Shown here piece after piece: positions 1 through 6,783 of a stretch of DNA of 9,965 nucleotides. Position 1 is the stretch's first letter. Each line of letters begins with the position of its first letter. The notes beneath the pieces were generated by a model. That model was given only the letters and a program-made list of their open reading frames with translations, searched no databases and was not told the origin of the DNA. The position numbers and the translations under genes are program-made. Origin of the DNA: an uncultured Pirellulales bacterium (GTDB taxonomy: Bacteria; Planctomycetota; Planctomycetia; Pirellulales; Lacipirellulaceae); assembly GCA_947258835.1 (NCBI GenBank), contig CAMYJY010000052.1, positions 1 through 9,965 on the forward strand. The letters run 5' to 3'.

Positions 1-288
1 TTCTCAACTAGAGTTAAATAGAGACCGCCGGCGCAGTCAACTCCAGATCTGGTTTTTGTGCGCCTAGGGACGTTTTGTGCTGTTACCTTTTCCCGGCAGA
101 GGGACACGTTCGTTGTGGATGTTGGGGGCGGTTTTCCAATTCCACACGAGCTTAAGCTTAACGCCAAATTCTAGCGGTTTGCAAGAGAAGTCAACGGCTT
201 AACCTGTAAATTTGAATTCCAAGTAAAATAGGCAATCTTGGCGGCGACAACTAGGGCGCGATTCGCCGGCGGACGGCTTCGTCTCCCC
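1..288. other. Non-coding left edge, downstream of comEC
   Basis: I see no supportable gene here; all frames on both strands are broken by stops or are tails of antisense frames of comEC. It is somewhat more AT-rich than the coding DNA to the right. The only structure noted is AAGTAAAATAGG at 221-232, whose reverse complement shares CTATTTTAC with two copies on the other side of comEC (2830-2841 and 2909-2920). No convincing intrinsic terminator for comEC (hairpin plus T-run on the minus strand) was found within the 120 bases after its stop codon. Confidence 0.6.
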
Positions 289-2793
289 TTAGGGCCAGGT
301 GGTAACAGCGCGGGTGGACTGCTGGGAGAAGATGAAATGGATGGCCCCGCACTCGCTGGTGCTGAGGGTTTTTGAGCCTTGGGCTTGATAAGTGGCTGCA
401 GTGACGGACTCTGTTGCGTGCTGTCCACTGATGATGGTCCAGTCCGGGGTGCACCAGGCCGAAAAACCGGCTGGGTCGCTGCAGTGACTGCCGTGGTGGG
501 GGGCCAGCAGGATATCGACGTCCAACGGACCGCCACGCATGCAGGCCTCCAGTCCTGGCGATTCCAAATCGCCAGGCAGCAGGATGTGCTGTCCGGCAAA
601 ACGGATGCTCAGCACGATGCTATTGGCATTGTCCGAGCCGCCGACTCCCGTGCATGGTGGGTGCAGCACCTCCAGCGTGACCCCGTCGTGGACCGCTTGC
701 AGGCGATGATGTTGCCAAATTTCCTGCACTGGCACTTGAGCCTTGGCCAGCGCAGTCCTCAGGTAGTTTACCGCAGTCGGTTCTGCATCAGGGGCGACGG
801 CAGAAAACATTTGCGGCGCGACATAGACTGCGCCAACTGAAAAAAGCTCTAGCAGGCCAGGAACCGCCGCATAGTGATCGACATCGGCATGGGAAATGAA
901 GATGGCTTCGATCTGCGTAATGCCGCGGGACCACAGGTAGCCGGCAACCTTCCGGCTGGCCGTGCGGGACGAGCCAAGACTGCCGGCGTCGTACAGCACG
1001 GTTTGATCTCCGGGAAGTTCGAGCACGACGCACGTACCGTGGCCTACGGCCAGGAATGTGCAGCGCAACTGATCGGGGTTGTGTCGTCCGGCAGCCGCCG
1101 CCAAGCCGCAGGCGACCCACAAACTGGCCAACACCAACTGCCACCGCCAGGGCAGTCGCCAGCGAGGTATCAGGTTCAAGCCTGCCAGACCGGCGTAGAA
1201 TACCAACAGCCAGACCAGTGGGGGCCCTGGGCAGGCCGTGTTGATCAGGTGCGTCTGATTTGCCAGGGTGATGATGGAGGCGGTGGCCGCTAAGCACCCC
1301 GCGCAGAAATTACCCATGAGCACGGCCAGCGGTGGCACGGCCCAGCCGCAGGCACAGAGGCCCAGGCCCGAGAGCAGTGCCCCCGCCACCAGCGGCCATA
1401 GTAGAGGTGTCAGGGCGATGCCCACGGGTGTCACAAGATGGAAGTGGTAGGCCACCAGCGGCGCCGCGACGATCCAAATCACCAGTGAGGCCAATGCCAA
1501 TTGCATCGCCCCCTGACCCCACCCTCGCAGCACACGCCAGTACCAGGGGGAGGCCTCACGGAGCAGTCGCGTGAGCGGATCTGGCGGCGGTTGTGAGCTG
1601 ACCACTGTGCCATAGCCAATCAGCGCGGCTACGCACAAAAAACTCAGTTGTGTGCCACCTCGAAACAGTTCACTAGGATTGATCACCAGCACCACGCCAG
1701 CGGCCACGCAGAGTAGGTTGGTGGACATAATATTCCTGCCCTGCCCCAGTGCCCATAGGCAGAGCACGATCAGCACCGAGGCGCGGACAACGGGGGGGCG
1801 TCCGCCTGCCAAGCCGGCGTAGGCCACGACCAGGCAGGCGGTCGCCACCAGGCCCCAGCGGCGCGGTATGAGCCCCGTACGGATCACCCAGCCCATGGCC
1901 AGGGCCAACATGCCGACGTGCAGCCCCGAAACAACCAGCAAGTGCGCGGTGCCAGTTTGCCGGAAGGCAGCGGTGGTGGCAGGCGGTGCCCGTTCGCCCA
2001 GGATCAGCGCCAGCGCCAAGTCCTGCAGTTCACCGCCCACGTAGTGTTTGAGGCGCCATTGGCACCGTTGGCGGATGGCATCCGCGGCGGCGACGGCGCG
2101 GCTGTAGCGGGGGCGTGTTGCTGGCGAGGCCGCCGGCAGCACGGTGAGGCACTCCGGTGTTTGGCAAAATAATTCGCAGTAGCGTCCTGCCCCACGTTCT
2201 GCTTGAGCCCAGTCGTATTGTCCTGGATTGGCGGCGGGCTGCGGCCGCCGGCAGCGGGCGAACACCCGCACCCGATCGCCCGGCTGAACATGCCGCAGCG
2301 GACCTACCACTCGCAAGCGGCAGCTACCCGAGACAGGCAGCCACCGGCGGCCATCGCGTAGCCGCTGGGCAGAGACCAGGACTTCGCTGCGAGGTTCCGT
2401 GGGTAGGTTGCGGAGGGGATCGGGGGCAGGCTGCCACTGCCGCACGGGACCTTCAATTTCCACTTCCACACAGACCGGCTGTGATTGCCGTGTGGCATAG
2501 CGGGCCAGGTGATTACGGGCCACATAGTTCCACCGCACTTGGTGCCAACCGCCGCCGAGGCAGGCGAAACTGATCCACAGGGCCAGGGCAAAGCACCGGT
2601 GACGTCTCTGGCAGCGGAGCACCGTGGCCAGCACCAAGAGTGTTGTGCTTGCCAGCCACCAGTGCAATGGAGTCAGGCCCAGCGGCACGGATCCATACCG
2701 GTCGATAACAATCCCGAGGGCACCGGCGACTGCCACGGGCAAAAAGGGTTGCCGAGGCGGGGGCCTATCAGCGAGAGGGCGAACCGCAGCCAT
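289..2793 (-). CDS. comEC: ComEC/Rec2 family DNA-uptake channel protein
   Basis: An 834-residue polytopic membrane protein of the ComEC/Rec2 family. The family forms the inner-membrane channel that passes one strand of transforming DNA into the cytoplasm. Three domains are visible in order. Residues ~20-220 hold N-terminal membrane segments and a DUF4131/OB-type domain with the NPGQYD motif (189-194). Residues ~240-515 are the Competence domain, with the signature GTAHLLVVSGLHVGML at 281-296 and many hydrophobic helices. Residues ~575-825 are a metallo-beta-lactamase-like domain with YDAG (601-604), HADVDH (635-640), LPGD (739-742) and HHGS (766-769). The length is normal for the three-domain form and the metal-binding motifs look intact, so a nuclease function is plausible. 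ATG at 2793 is the best start; no strong Shine-Dalgarno precedes it. No comEA, comF or pilus gene is in the window, so a role in natural transformation is inferred from family only. Confidence 0.93.
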   Translation of the reverse strand: MAAVRPLADRPPPRQPFLPVAVAGALGIVIDRYGSVPLGLTPLHWWLASTTLLVLATVLRCQRRHRCFALALWISFACLGGGWHQVRWNYVARNHLARYATRQSQPVCVEVEIEGPVRQWQPAPDPLRNLPTEPRSEVLVSAQRLRDGRRWLPVSGSCRLRVVGPLRHVQPGDRVRVFARCRRPQPAANPGQYDWAQAERGAGRYCELFCQTPECLTVLPAASPATRPRYSRAVAAADAIRQRCQWRLKHYVGGELQDLALALILGERAPPATTAAFRQTGTAHLLVVSGLHVGMLALAMGWVIRTGLIPRRWGLVATACLVVAYAGLAGGRPPVVRASVLIVLCLWALGQGRNIMSTNLLCVAAGVVLVINPSELFRGGTQLSFLCVAALIGYGTVVSSQPPPDPLTRLLREASPWYWRVLRGWGQGAMQLALASLVIWIVAAPLVAYHFHLVTPVGIALTPLLWPLVAGALLSGLGLCACGWAVPPLAVLMGNFCAGCLAATASIITLANQTHLINTACPGPPLVWLLVFYAGLAGLNLIPRWRLPWRWQLVLASLWVACGLAAAAGRHNPDQLRCTFLAVGHGTCVVLELPGDQTVLYDAGSLGSSRTASRKVAGYLWSRGITQIEAIFISHADVDHYAAVPGLLELFSVGAVYVAPQMFSAVAPDAEPTAVNYLRTALAKAQVPVQEIWQHHRLQAVHDGVTLEVLHPPCTGVGGSDNANSIVLSIRFAGQHILLPGDLESPGLEACMRGGPLDVDILLAPHHGSHCSDPAGFSAWCTPDWTIISGQHATESVTAATYQAQGSKTLSTSECGAIHFIFSQQSTRAVTTWP

Positions 2794-3186
2794 GGTGCGC
2801 GTCGTAGGAACAGGGGGTGAGTATCGAGCGAGCTATTTTACTTAAGCGGAAACGGGGGCTGTTTTCTCGGGCTTTACCGGCTGCATGGAGGCGCCTCGTT
2901 TTCAGTTTGAGCTATTTTACCTGGAAGCATCCACAGAGCAAATTGAAGCCACTGCGACGGCGTGAACAGGCCGGTGAACGGGTACTGACCAACGCGTCAA
3001 CAAGAACCACGAAGCTTCGTACCGAACAGGATTGGGCGGCCCCCCTCTGTCGGGTCTGAGCCGAAGTCCTCTGATGTCCAAATGTTTTCGCTGGCTTGAT
3101 ACCGCGTGGCAAAGCGGGAACAATGTGGCCAGGCTTTCTTTGCGGAGGCACGTTTTACCCTTTCACTCCAACAGCGTACCCCTTAT
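2794..3186. other. Divergent intergenic region between comEC and the S9 peptidase
   Basis: About 390 bases lie between two genes read away from each other, so promoters for both should be here. The 12-mer GAGCTATTTTAC occurs at 2830-2841 and again at 2909-2920, 79 bases apart. Read on the minus strand each copy contains TAAAAT, a 5/6 match to a -10 box pointing into comEC. The distal copy has TTGCTC 16 bases further upstream, a poor -35. A better candidate promoter faces right at 3096-3124. Short open frames here have no recognisable product and are treated as chance. Confidence 0.5.
3096..3124 (+). promoter_or_regulatory. Candidate sigma-70-like promoter for the S9 peptidase-aroF pair
   Basis: TTGATA at 3096-3101 (5/6 to the -35 consensus) is separated by 17 bases from AACAAT at 3119-3124 (4/6 to TATAAT). 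Transcription would begin near 3131, leaving a leader of about 55 bases before the ATG at 3187. If real, this rules out the in-frame GTG at 3106 as the start. The assignment rests on consensus matching alone, and planctomycete promoters often match poorly. Confidence 0.3.
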
Positions 3187-5424
3187 ATGTTTATGATATT
3201 CACGGAAGAAGAATTGAACGCTTGCGCCAACGCAAGCGACCAACGGGAGCGAGCAAATGCTTTCCGAGCGGTAGCTCGCATTGTTTGGCGGCACTGCCGC
3301 CCTCGCATTGTCCGGCGGCACTGCCGCCCTGCCCTGCTGTTCACTTTGCTGGCCGGTGTTTTTCTCACCAATCTTGGTTGCGGTGGACCGGCCCCACAAA
3401 TCGATCCGTCCCAGGAGTCTCACTTGATCCCGCGCAGTGTATTATTTGGAAATCCGCACAGGGCTTCCGCTCGGATTAGTCCCAACGGCAAATGGCTCAG
3501 CTTTCTAGCGCCGGTGGACGGCATTTTAAATGTGTGGGTGGGGCCTGTGGATGAGCTCACGGCGGCCCGGCCCGTCACGCGTGATAAAACACGGGATATC
3601 CGCAGCTACAGCTGGGCCTATACGGGCGAGCACATTTTGTATGTGCAAGACAAGGAGGGGGACGAAAACTGGCATCTGTATGCCACGCAGGTGGAGTCCG
3701 CCGAAACCCGCGATTTGACGCCCTTGGAAAATGTGCAAGCGCGGATTCAGGCCGTGAGCCAAAAATTTCCTGATGAATTATTGGTGGGCCTGAATGATCG
3801 CAATCCCCAGCTGCACGACATTTATCGCGTGAATCTTCGCACGGGCGAGCGGGAGCTGGTCCAAGCCAACCCGGGCGTGGCCGCCTATGTCACGGATGAC
3901 GAATTTCAGATTCGCTTCGCATTCAATTTTACGCCTGCTGGGGGGCAGGTGTTGCTCCGGCCGCGGACGCCTGGTGCAACGGGGGCCGATGCCGAGTGGG
4001 AGGAGTTGATCCAGACCGGACCCGAGGATGCGATGACCACCGGCCCGGTCGGTTTTGACAAGACGGGAAAGGTGCTCTATTTGCAGGACAGCCGCGACCG
4101 CAACACGGCGGGACTGTTCGCGCTGGATTTGGCGACGGACACCGCCACGCTCGTGGCGGAGGATCCGCGCGCCGATGTGGGCGAGGTCTTGGCCCACCCG
4201 ACTGAGAAAACAATTCAGGCCGTAGGTTTTACTTACGCCCGGCGGGAGTGGCAAATTCTGGATGAATCCATTCGTGCGGACCTGGACTATCTGGCCGGGG
4301 TCGAAGACGGCGAACTGATTGTTACCAGCCGGACCCTGGACGACTCGTTGTGGACGGTGGCTTATGTGCTCGACAAGGGTCCGCTCAAGTTTTATCTCTA
4401 CGACCGTGGGGCGGGTGAGGCGCGTTTTTTGTTTAGCAGTCGGGATGATCTGGAGCAGTACGAGCTGGTGAAGATGCAGGCCCCGATCATCAAGAGCCGC
4501 GATGGGTGGGAGTTGGTTTCTTATCTCTCCCTGCCGGCGGGCAGCGATCTCGACGGTGATGGGCGACCGGAGCAGCCCGTGCCGCTGGTGCTGGATGTGC
4601 ATGGTGGCCCGTGGTCACGGGACGACTGGGGTTTTAGTAGTACGCATCAGTGGCTGGCCAATCGGGGCTATGCGGTGCTGAGCGTGAATTACCGCGGTTC
4701 GACTGGTTTTGGCAAAAATTTTATTAACGCCGCCGATGGGGAATGGGCGGGCAAAATGCATGACGACCTGATCGACGCAGTCGCGTGGGCCGTCCAGGAG
4801 GGGATTGCCTTGCCGGACAAGGTAGCCATTATGGGCGGCAGTTATGGGGGGTATGCCACGCTCGTTGGGTTGACCTTTACGCCGGAGGTTTTTGCGTGCG
4901 GGGTGGACATTGTCGGTCCTTCCAGCTTGGTGACCCTGATGGAAAATGTGCCGCCCTACTGGATGCCCTTCATGCCTGTGATGAAGGTCCGTGTGGGGGA
5001 TGTGGAGACGGCAGAGGGCCGCGCGGAATTGCTGCAGCGTTCGCCGCTGACCAAGGTGGACGAAATCGTCCGCCCGCTGTTGATTGGCCAAGGGGCCAAT
5101 GACCCGCGGGTGACGCAGCTGGAGGCGGATCAGATTGTGCAGGCCATGCAGGCCAAGCAGATTCCGGTGACGTACGTACTGTACCCGGATGAGGGCCACG
5201 GTTTTGCGGGGGAAGACAACCGGATGTCCTTCAACGCCGTCACCGAGGCCTTTTTGGCTGAACATTTGGGCGGTGTGTATCAACCCATTGGGGACGATTT
5301 TGCCGAGGCGAGTTTGTACGTACCTGCTGGTGCCGCCGATGTTCCTGGCCTGCAGGAGGGGTTGCCAGAGGATCGTCAGCAGCTGCCGTCTGCAGCGGAA
5401 GACACGTCTGGAGAGACAAAATGA
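3187..5424 (+). CDS. Exported S9 family (prolyl oligopeptidase-type) peptidase
   Basis: A 745-residue serine peptidase of the S9 prolyl-oligopeptidase/acylaminoacyl-peptidase group (numbering from ATG 3187). A basic leader is followed by a hydrophobic core (~49-63) and NLGC with Cys65, an imperfect lipobox, so export as a lipoprotein is likely. Residues ~95-430 form the beta-propeller; YVQDKEGDENWHLY (152-165) is typical of the family. The C-terminal alpha/beta-hydrolase domain has HGGP (472-475), the nucleophile Ser552 in GGSYGGY, Asp639 in GANDPR and His671 in DEGHGF, a complete catalytic triad. An in-frame GTG at 3106 would add 27 residues, but it lies inside a candidate promoter. No clear ribosome-binding site precedes either start. 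The leader is unusually long because it is encoded by a dispersed repeat (3235-3328). The 3' end overlaps aroF by ATGA, so the two are probably cotranscribed and translationally coupled. Confidence 0.9.
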   Translation: MFMIFTEEELNACANASDQRERANAFRAVARIVWRHCRPRIVRRHCRPALLFTLLAGVFLTNLGCGGPAPQIDPSQESHLIPRSVLFGNPHRASARISPNGKWLSFLAPVDGILNVWVGPVDELTAARPVTRDKTRDIRSYSWAYTGEHILYVQDKEGDENWHLYATQVESAETRDLTPLENVQARIQAVSQKFPDELLVGLNDRNPQLHDIYRVNLRTGERELVQANPGVAAYVTDDEFQIRFAFNFTPAGGQVLLRPRTPGATGADAEWEELIQTGPEDAMTTGPVGFDKTGKVLYLQDSRDRNTAGLFALDLATDTATLVAEDPRADVGEVLAHPTEKTIQAVGFTYARREWQILDESIRADLDYLAGVEDGELIVTSRTLDDSLWTVAYVLDKGPLKFYLYDRGAGEARFLFSSRDDLEQYELVKMQAPIIKSRDGWELVSYLSLPAGSDLDGDGRPEQPVPLVLDVHGGPWSRDDWGFSSTHQWLANRGYAVLSVNYRGSTGFGKNFINAADGEWAGKMHDDLIDAVAWAVQEGIALPDKVAIMGGSYGGYATLVGLTFTPEVFACGVDIVGPSSLVTLMENVPPYWMPFMPVMKVRVGDVETAEGRAELLQRSPLTKVDEIVRPLLIGQGANDPRVTQLEADQIVQAMQAKQIPVTYVLYPDEGHGFAGEDNRMSFNAVTEAFLAEHLGGVYQPIGDDFAEASLYVPAGAADVPGLQEGLPEDRQQLPSAAEDTSGETK
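3235..3328 (+). repeat. Dispersed repeat copy A, inside the S9 peptidase leader
   Basis: The element starts with AGCGACCAACGGGAGCG and continues through GCTTTCCGAGCGGTAGCTCGC, which can fold as CGAGC-GGTA-GCTCG. It ends with a 27-bp module in tandem (3275-3301 and 3302-3328, two mismatches), each holding the near-palindrome GGCGGCACTGCCGCC. The first 46 bases match the reverse complement of copy B (6447-6543) at 41 of 46 positions, and the tandem modules also correspond. It is read in frame: the two 27-bp units encode RIVWRHCRP and RIVRRHCRP just before the signal-peptide hydrophobic core. Confidence 0.85.
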
Positions 5425-6443
5425 TCATCGTCATGAAACGCTCGGCTTCCGAGCAAGATATCACCACCATGATTCACGAGGTGGAGGCCCGCGGGCTGAA
5501 GGCCAATGTGATTCGGGGCACGGAGCGGACGGTGATTGCCGCGGTGGGTGAGGAGCGGGTGGCCGGCATTGGGTCGCTGGAGAGTGGTCCAGGGGTTGAT
5601 GAGGTGTTGCCGATTCTGGCCCCCTACAAATTGGCCAGTCGTGAGTTGCAACCGGAGTCGAGCACGGTCCAGGCGGGAAGTCTGACGGTGGGCAACGGGC
5701 AGATTGGTGTGATTGCCGGTCCCTGTTCGGTGGAGAGTGAAGAGCAGATTGTGACAACCGCGCAGGCCGTGAGGGCTGCCGGTGCCTCGGCGCTCCGCGG
5801 CGGGGCGTTTAAGCCGCGGACCAGTCCTTATAGTTTTCAGGGCCTGAAGGAAGAGGGCCTCCAATTGTTGGCGGAGGCACGGCGGCAGACGGGACTGGCC
5901 GTGGTAACGGAGGTGGTTTCTCCGGAGGATGTGGAGTTGGTGGTAGAGTACGCCGATGTGTTGCAAATCGGCGCCCGCAACATGCAGAATTACCGGCTGC
6001 TGGAGGCCGTTGGCAAATCGCCGCGGGCGGTGCTCTTAAAGCGCGGTCCCAGCGCTACCATCGACGAGTGGCTGCTGGCCGCGGAATATATCTTGGATGC
6101 CGGGAATGACCAAGTGATGCTCTGCGAACGGGGGATCCGCACCTTTGAGACCCACACGCGCTTTACCTTGCCTTTGGCTTCGGTGCCCTATGTGCAGCAG
6201 CGGACCCACCTGCCGGTGGTGATTGATCCGAGTCATGGCACGGGGCATACGTATTTGGTGCCGGCGATGGCCCAGGCCGCCATCGCCGCGGGCGCGGACG
6301 GTTTGATCGTGGAGGTGCATCCGCACCCCGAGCAGGCTCAAAGCGACGGGTACCAGTCGCTCAATTTTGCGGAATACGAGGCCATGATGGCCGCTTGTCA
6401 AAAAATTGCTGGTGCCATGGAAAAACACTTGGGCATGCTCTAA
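5421..6443 (+). CDS. aroF: 3-deoxy-7-phosphoheptulonate (DAHP) synthase
   Basis: A 340-residue cytoplasmic enzyme condensing phosphoenolpyruvate with erythrose 4-phosphate to give DAHP, the first step of the shikimate route to aromatic amino acids. Residues ~1-70 form a ferredoxin/ACT-like regulatory domain (MIIVMKRSASEQDI onward), as in the Thermotoga TM0343 type; this domain mediates feedback inhibition in that group. The (beta/alpha)8 barrel has IAGPCSVES (98-106), KPRTSPYSFQG (131-141), QIGARNMQN (182-190), LLKRGPS (205-211), DPSHGTG (269-275) and EVHPHPEQAQSDG (298-310). Metal ligands Cys102, His272, Glu298 and Asp309 are all present. The start is ATG 5421, overlapping the upstream stop as ATGA, with GGAG at 5410-5413 seven bases before it. 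Two tandem hairpin-plus-T5 terminators begin four bases after the stop. The symbol aroF is the usual one for this family; aroA or aroG are also used. Confidence 0.95.
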   Translation: MIIVMKRSASEQDITTMIHEVEARGLKANVIRGTERTVIAAVGEERVAGIGSLESGPGVDEVLPILAPYKLASRELQPESSTVQAGSLTVGNGQIGVIAGPCSVESEEQIVTTAQAVRAAGASALRGGAFKPRTSPYSFQGLKEEGLQLLAEARRQTGLAVVTEVVSPEDVELVVEYADVLQIGARNMQNYRLLEAVGKSPRAVLLKRGPSATIDEWLLAAEYILDAGNDQVMLCERGIRTFETHTRFTLPLASVPYVQQRTHLPVVIDPSHGTGHTYLVPAMAQAAIAAGADGLIVEVHPHPEQAQSDGYQSLNFAEYEAMMAACQKIAGAMEKHLGML

Positions 6444-6446
6444 GGG

Positions 6447-6467
6447 GGCGGCAGTGGCCGCCTTTTT
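6447..6467 (+). terminator. Intrinsic terminator of the S9 peptidase-aroF unit, first copy
   Basis: GGCGGC-AGTG-GCCGCC forms a six-bp GC-only stem with a four-base loop, directly followed by TTTTT (6463-6467). It starts four bases after the aroF stop. It is formed by the first 31-bp unit of the repeat at 6447-6508. Confidence 0.7.
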
Positions 6468-6477
6468 GCGAGCTGCC

Positions 6478-6498
6478 GGCGGCAGTGGCCGCCTTTTT
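6478..6498 (+). terminator. Intrinsic terminator, second tandem copy
   Basis: An exact second copy of the preceding terminator (same stem, loop and T5 at 6494-6498), produced by the perfect 31-bp duplication. It gives back-to-back termination for aroF. Confidence 0.65.
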
Positions 6499-6551
6499 GC
6501 GAGCTGCCGCTCGGAAAGCACTGGCCCGCTTCCGTTGGTCGCTGGAGTAGT

Positions 6552-6576
6552 AGGCTGGGGCGGAGCCCCACCTTTT
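6552..6576 (+). terminator. Repeat-derived GC hairpin followed by a T-run
   Basis: TGGGGC-GGA-GCCCCA gives a six-bp stem followed by CC and TTTT. The unit (GGCTGGGGCGGAGCCCCACC) is the reverse complement, with one change, of the hairpin at 6729-6753, so the two form an inverted pair flanking 6577-6728. It could be a further backup terminator for aroF, or simply a mobile-repeat hairpin. Confidence 0.45.
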
Positions 6577-6663
6577 GCAACATGTGGGATATAAGATGTG
6601 AGATATTGGATGTAAGACGCGACTGTAGGCCTGGTGCTCCGCGCTAGCCTATGAGTTGATCGT
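6577..6663. other. Short low-complexity spacer in the convergent intergenic region
   Basis: The stretch 6581-6620 is built from loosely repeated words (ATGTGGGAT, AGATGTGAGAT, GGATGTAAGACG). It is followed by TAGGCCTGGTGCTCCGCGCTAGCCTA, whose ends TAGGC and GCCTA can pair. No coding frame is supported. It resembles another worn repeat unit but no second copy lies in this window. Confidence 0.4.
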
Positions 6664-6733
6664 AGCGACCAACGGGAGCGGATTCGTGACTTTTGAGCGG
6701 TAGCTCACTGAAAATCGGTAGCTCACTGAAAAA
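6664..6733 (+). repeat. Dispersed repeat copy C, diverged
   Basis: It begins with the same 17-mer as copy A (AGCGACCAACGGGAGCG) and contains GAGCGGTAGCTC, the small hairpin also seen in copies A and B, but the middle is different. It ends in an 18-bp tandem: CGGTAGCTCACTGAAAAT (6698-6715) and the same with a final A (6716-6733). It has the same orientation as copy A and opposite to copy B. Confidence 0.75.
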
Positions 6734-6753
6734 GGTGGGGCTTCGCCCCAGCC
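6729..6753 (-). terminator. Intrinsic terminator facing the DUF817 gene
   Basis: On the minus strand this reads GGCTGGGGCGAAGCCCCACC followed by TTTTT; TGGGGC pairs with GCCCCA across a three-base loop. It lies about 30 bases beyond the stop codon of the leftward DUF817 gene, so it is well placed to terminate it. It belongs to the same repeat family as 6552-6576. Confidence 0.6.
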
Positions 6754-6783
6754 TACGAGCTGGGGGCTGGAGAGCACTTGGGA

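Larger units (their letters stand above)
6447..6543 (-). repeat. Dispersed repeat copy B, inverted relative to copy A
   Basis: A perfect 31-bp tandem duplication (6447-6477 and 6478-6508) carries GGCGGCAGTGGCCGCC, T5 and GCGAGCTGCC. It is followed by GCTCGGAAAGCAC and CGCTTCCGTTGGTCGCT. Read on the minus strand it begins AGCGACCAACGGAAGCG and aligns with copy A (3235-3328) over its whole length, including the duplicated palindromic module. The tandem duplication is exact here but diverged in copy A, so this one is the more recent or was homogenised. It starts four bases after the aroF stop codon. Confidence 0.85.

Noticed and set aside
171..599. 142-codon leftward open frame running past the comEC stop
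   Set aside because: It overlaps the comEC metallo-beta-lactamase domain in another frame. The translation is Pro/Ser/Ala-rich and unlike a folded protein.
3106..3186. Earlier in-frame GTG start for the S9 peptidase
   Set aside because: It adds 27 residues with no signal or family character, lies between the candidate -35 and -10 boxes, and has no ribosome-binding site. ATG 3187 is preferred, although this cannot be proved from sequence.
3778..4602. 274-codon leftward open frame
   Set aside because: It lies entirely antisense to the S9 peptidase propeller. The translation is rich in Arg, Gln, His and Pro with no family motif, as expected of a GC-rich shadow frame.
4615..5283. 222-codon leftward open frame
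   Set aside because: It is antisense to the S9 catalytic domain, whose motifs are intact on the other strand, and has no recognisable domain.
6447..6508. Tandem 31-bp repeats as a CRISPR array
   Set aside because: There are only two units with no spacer between them, no cas genes, and each unit is a terminator hairpin.
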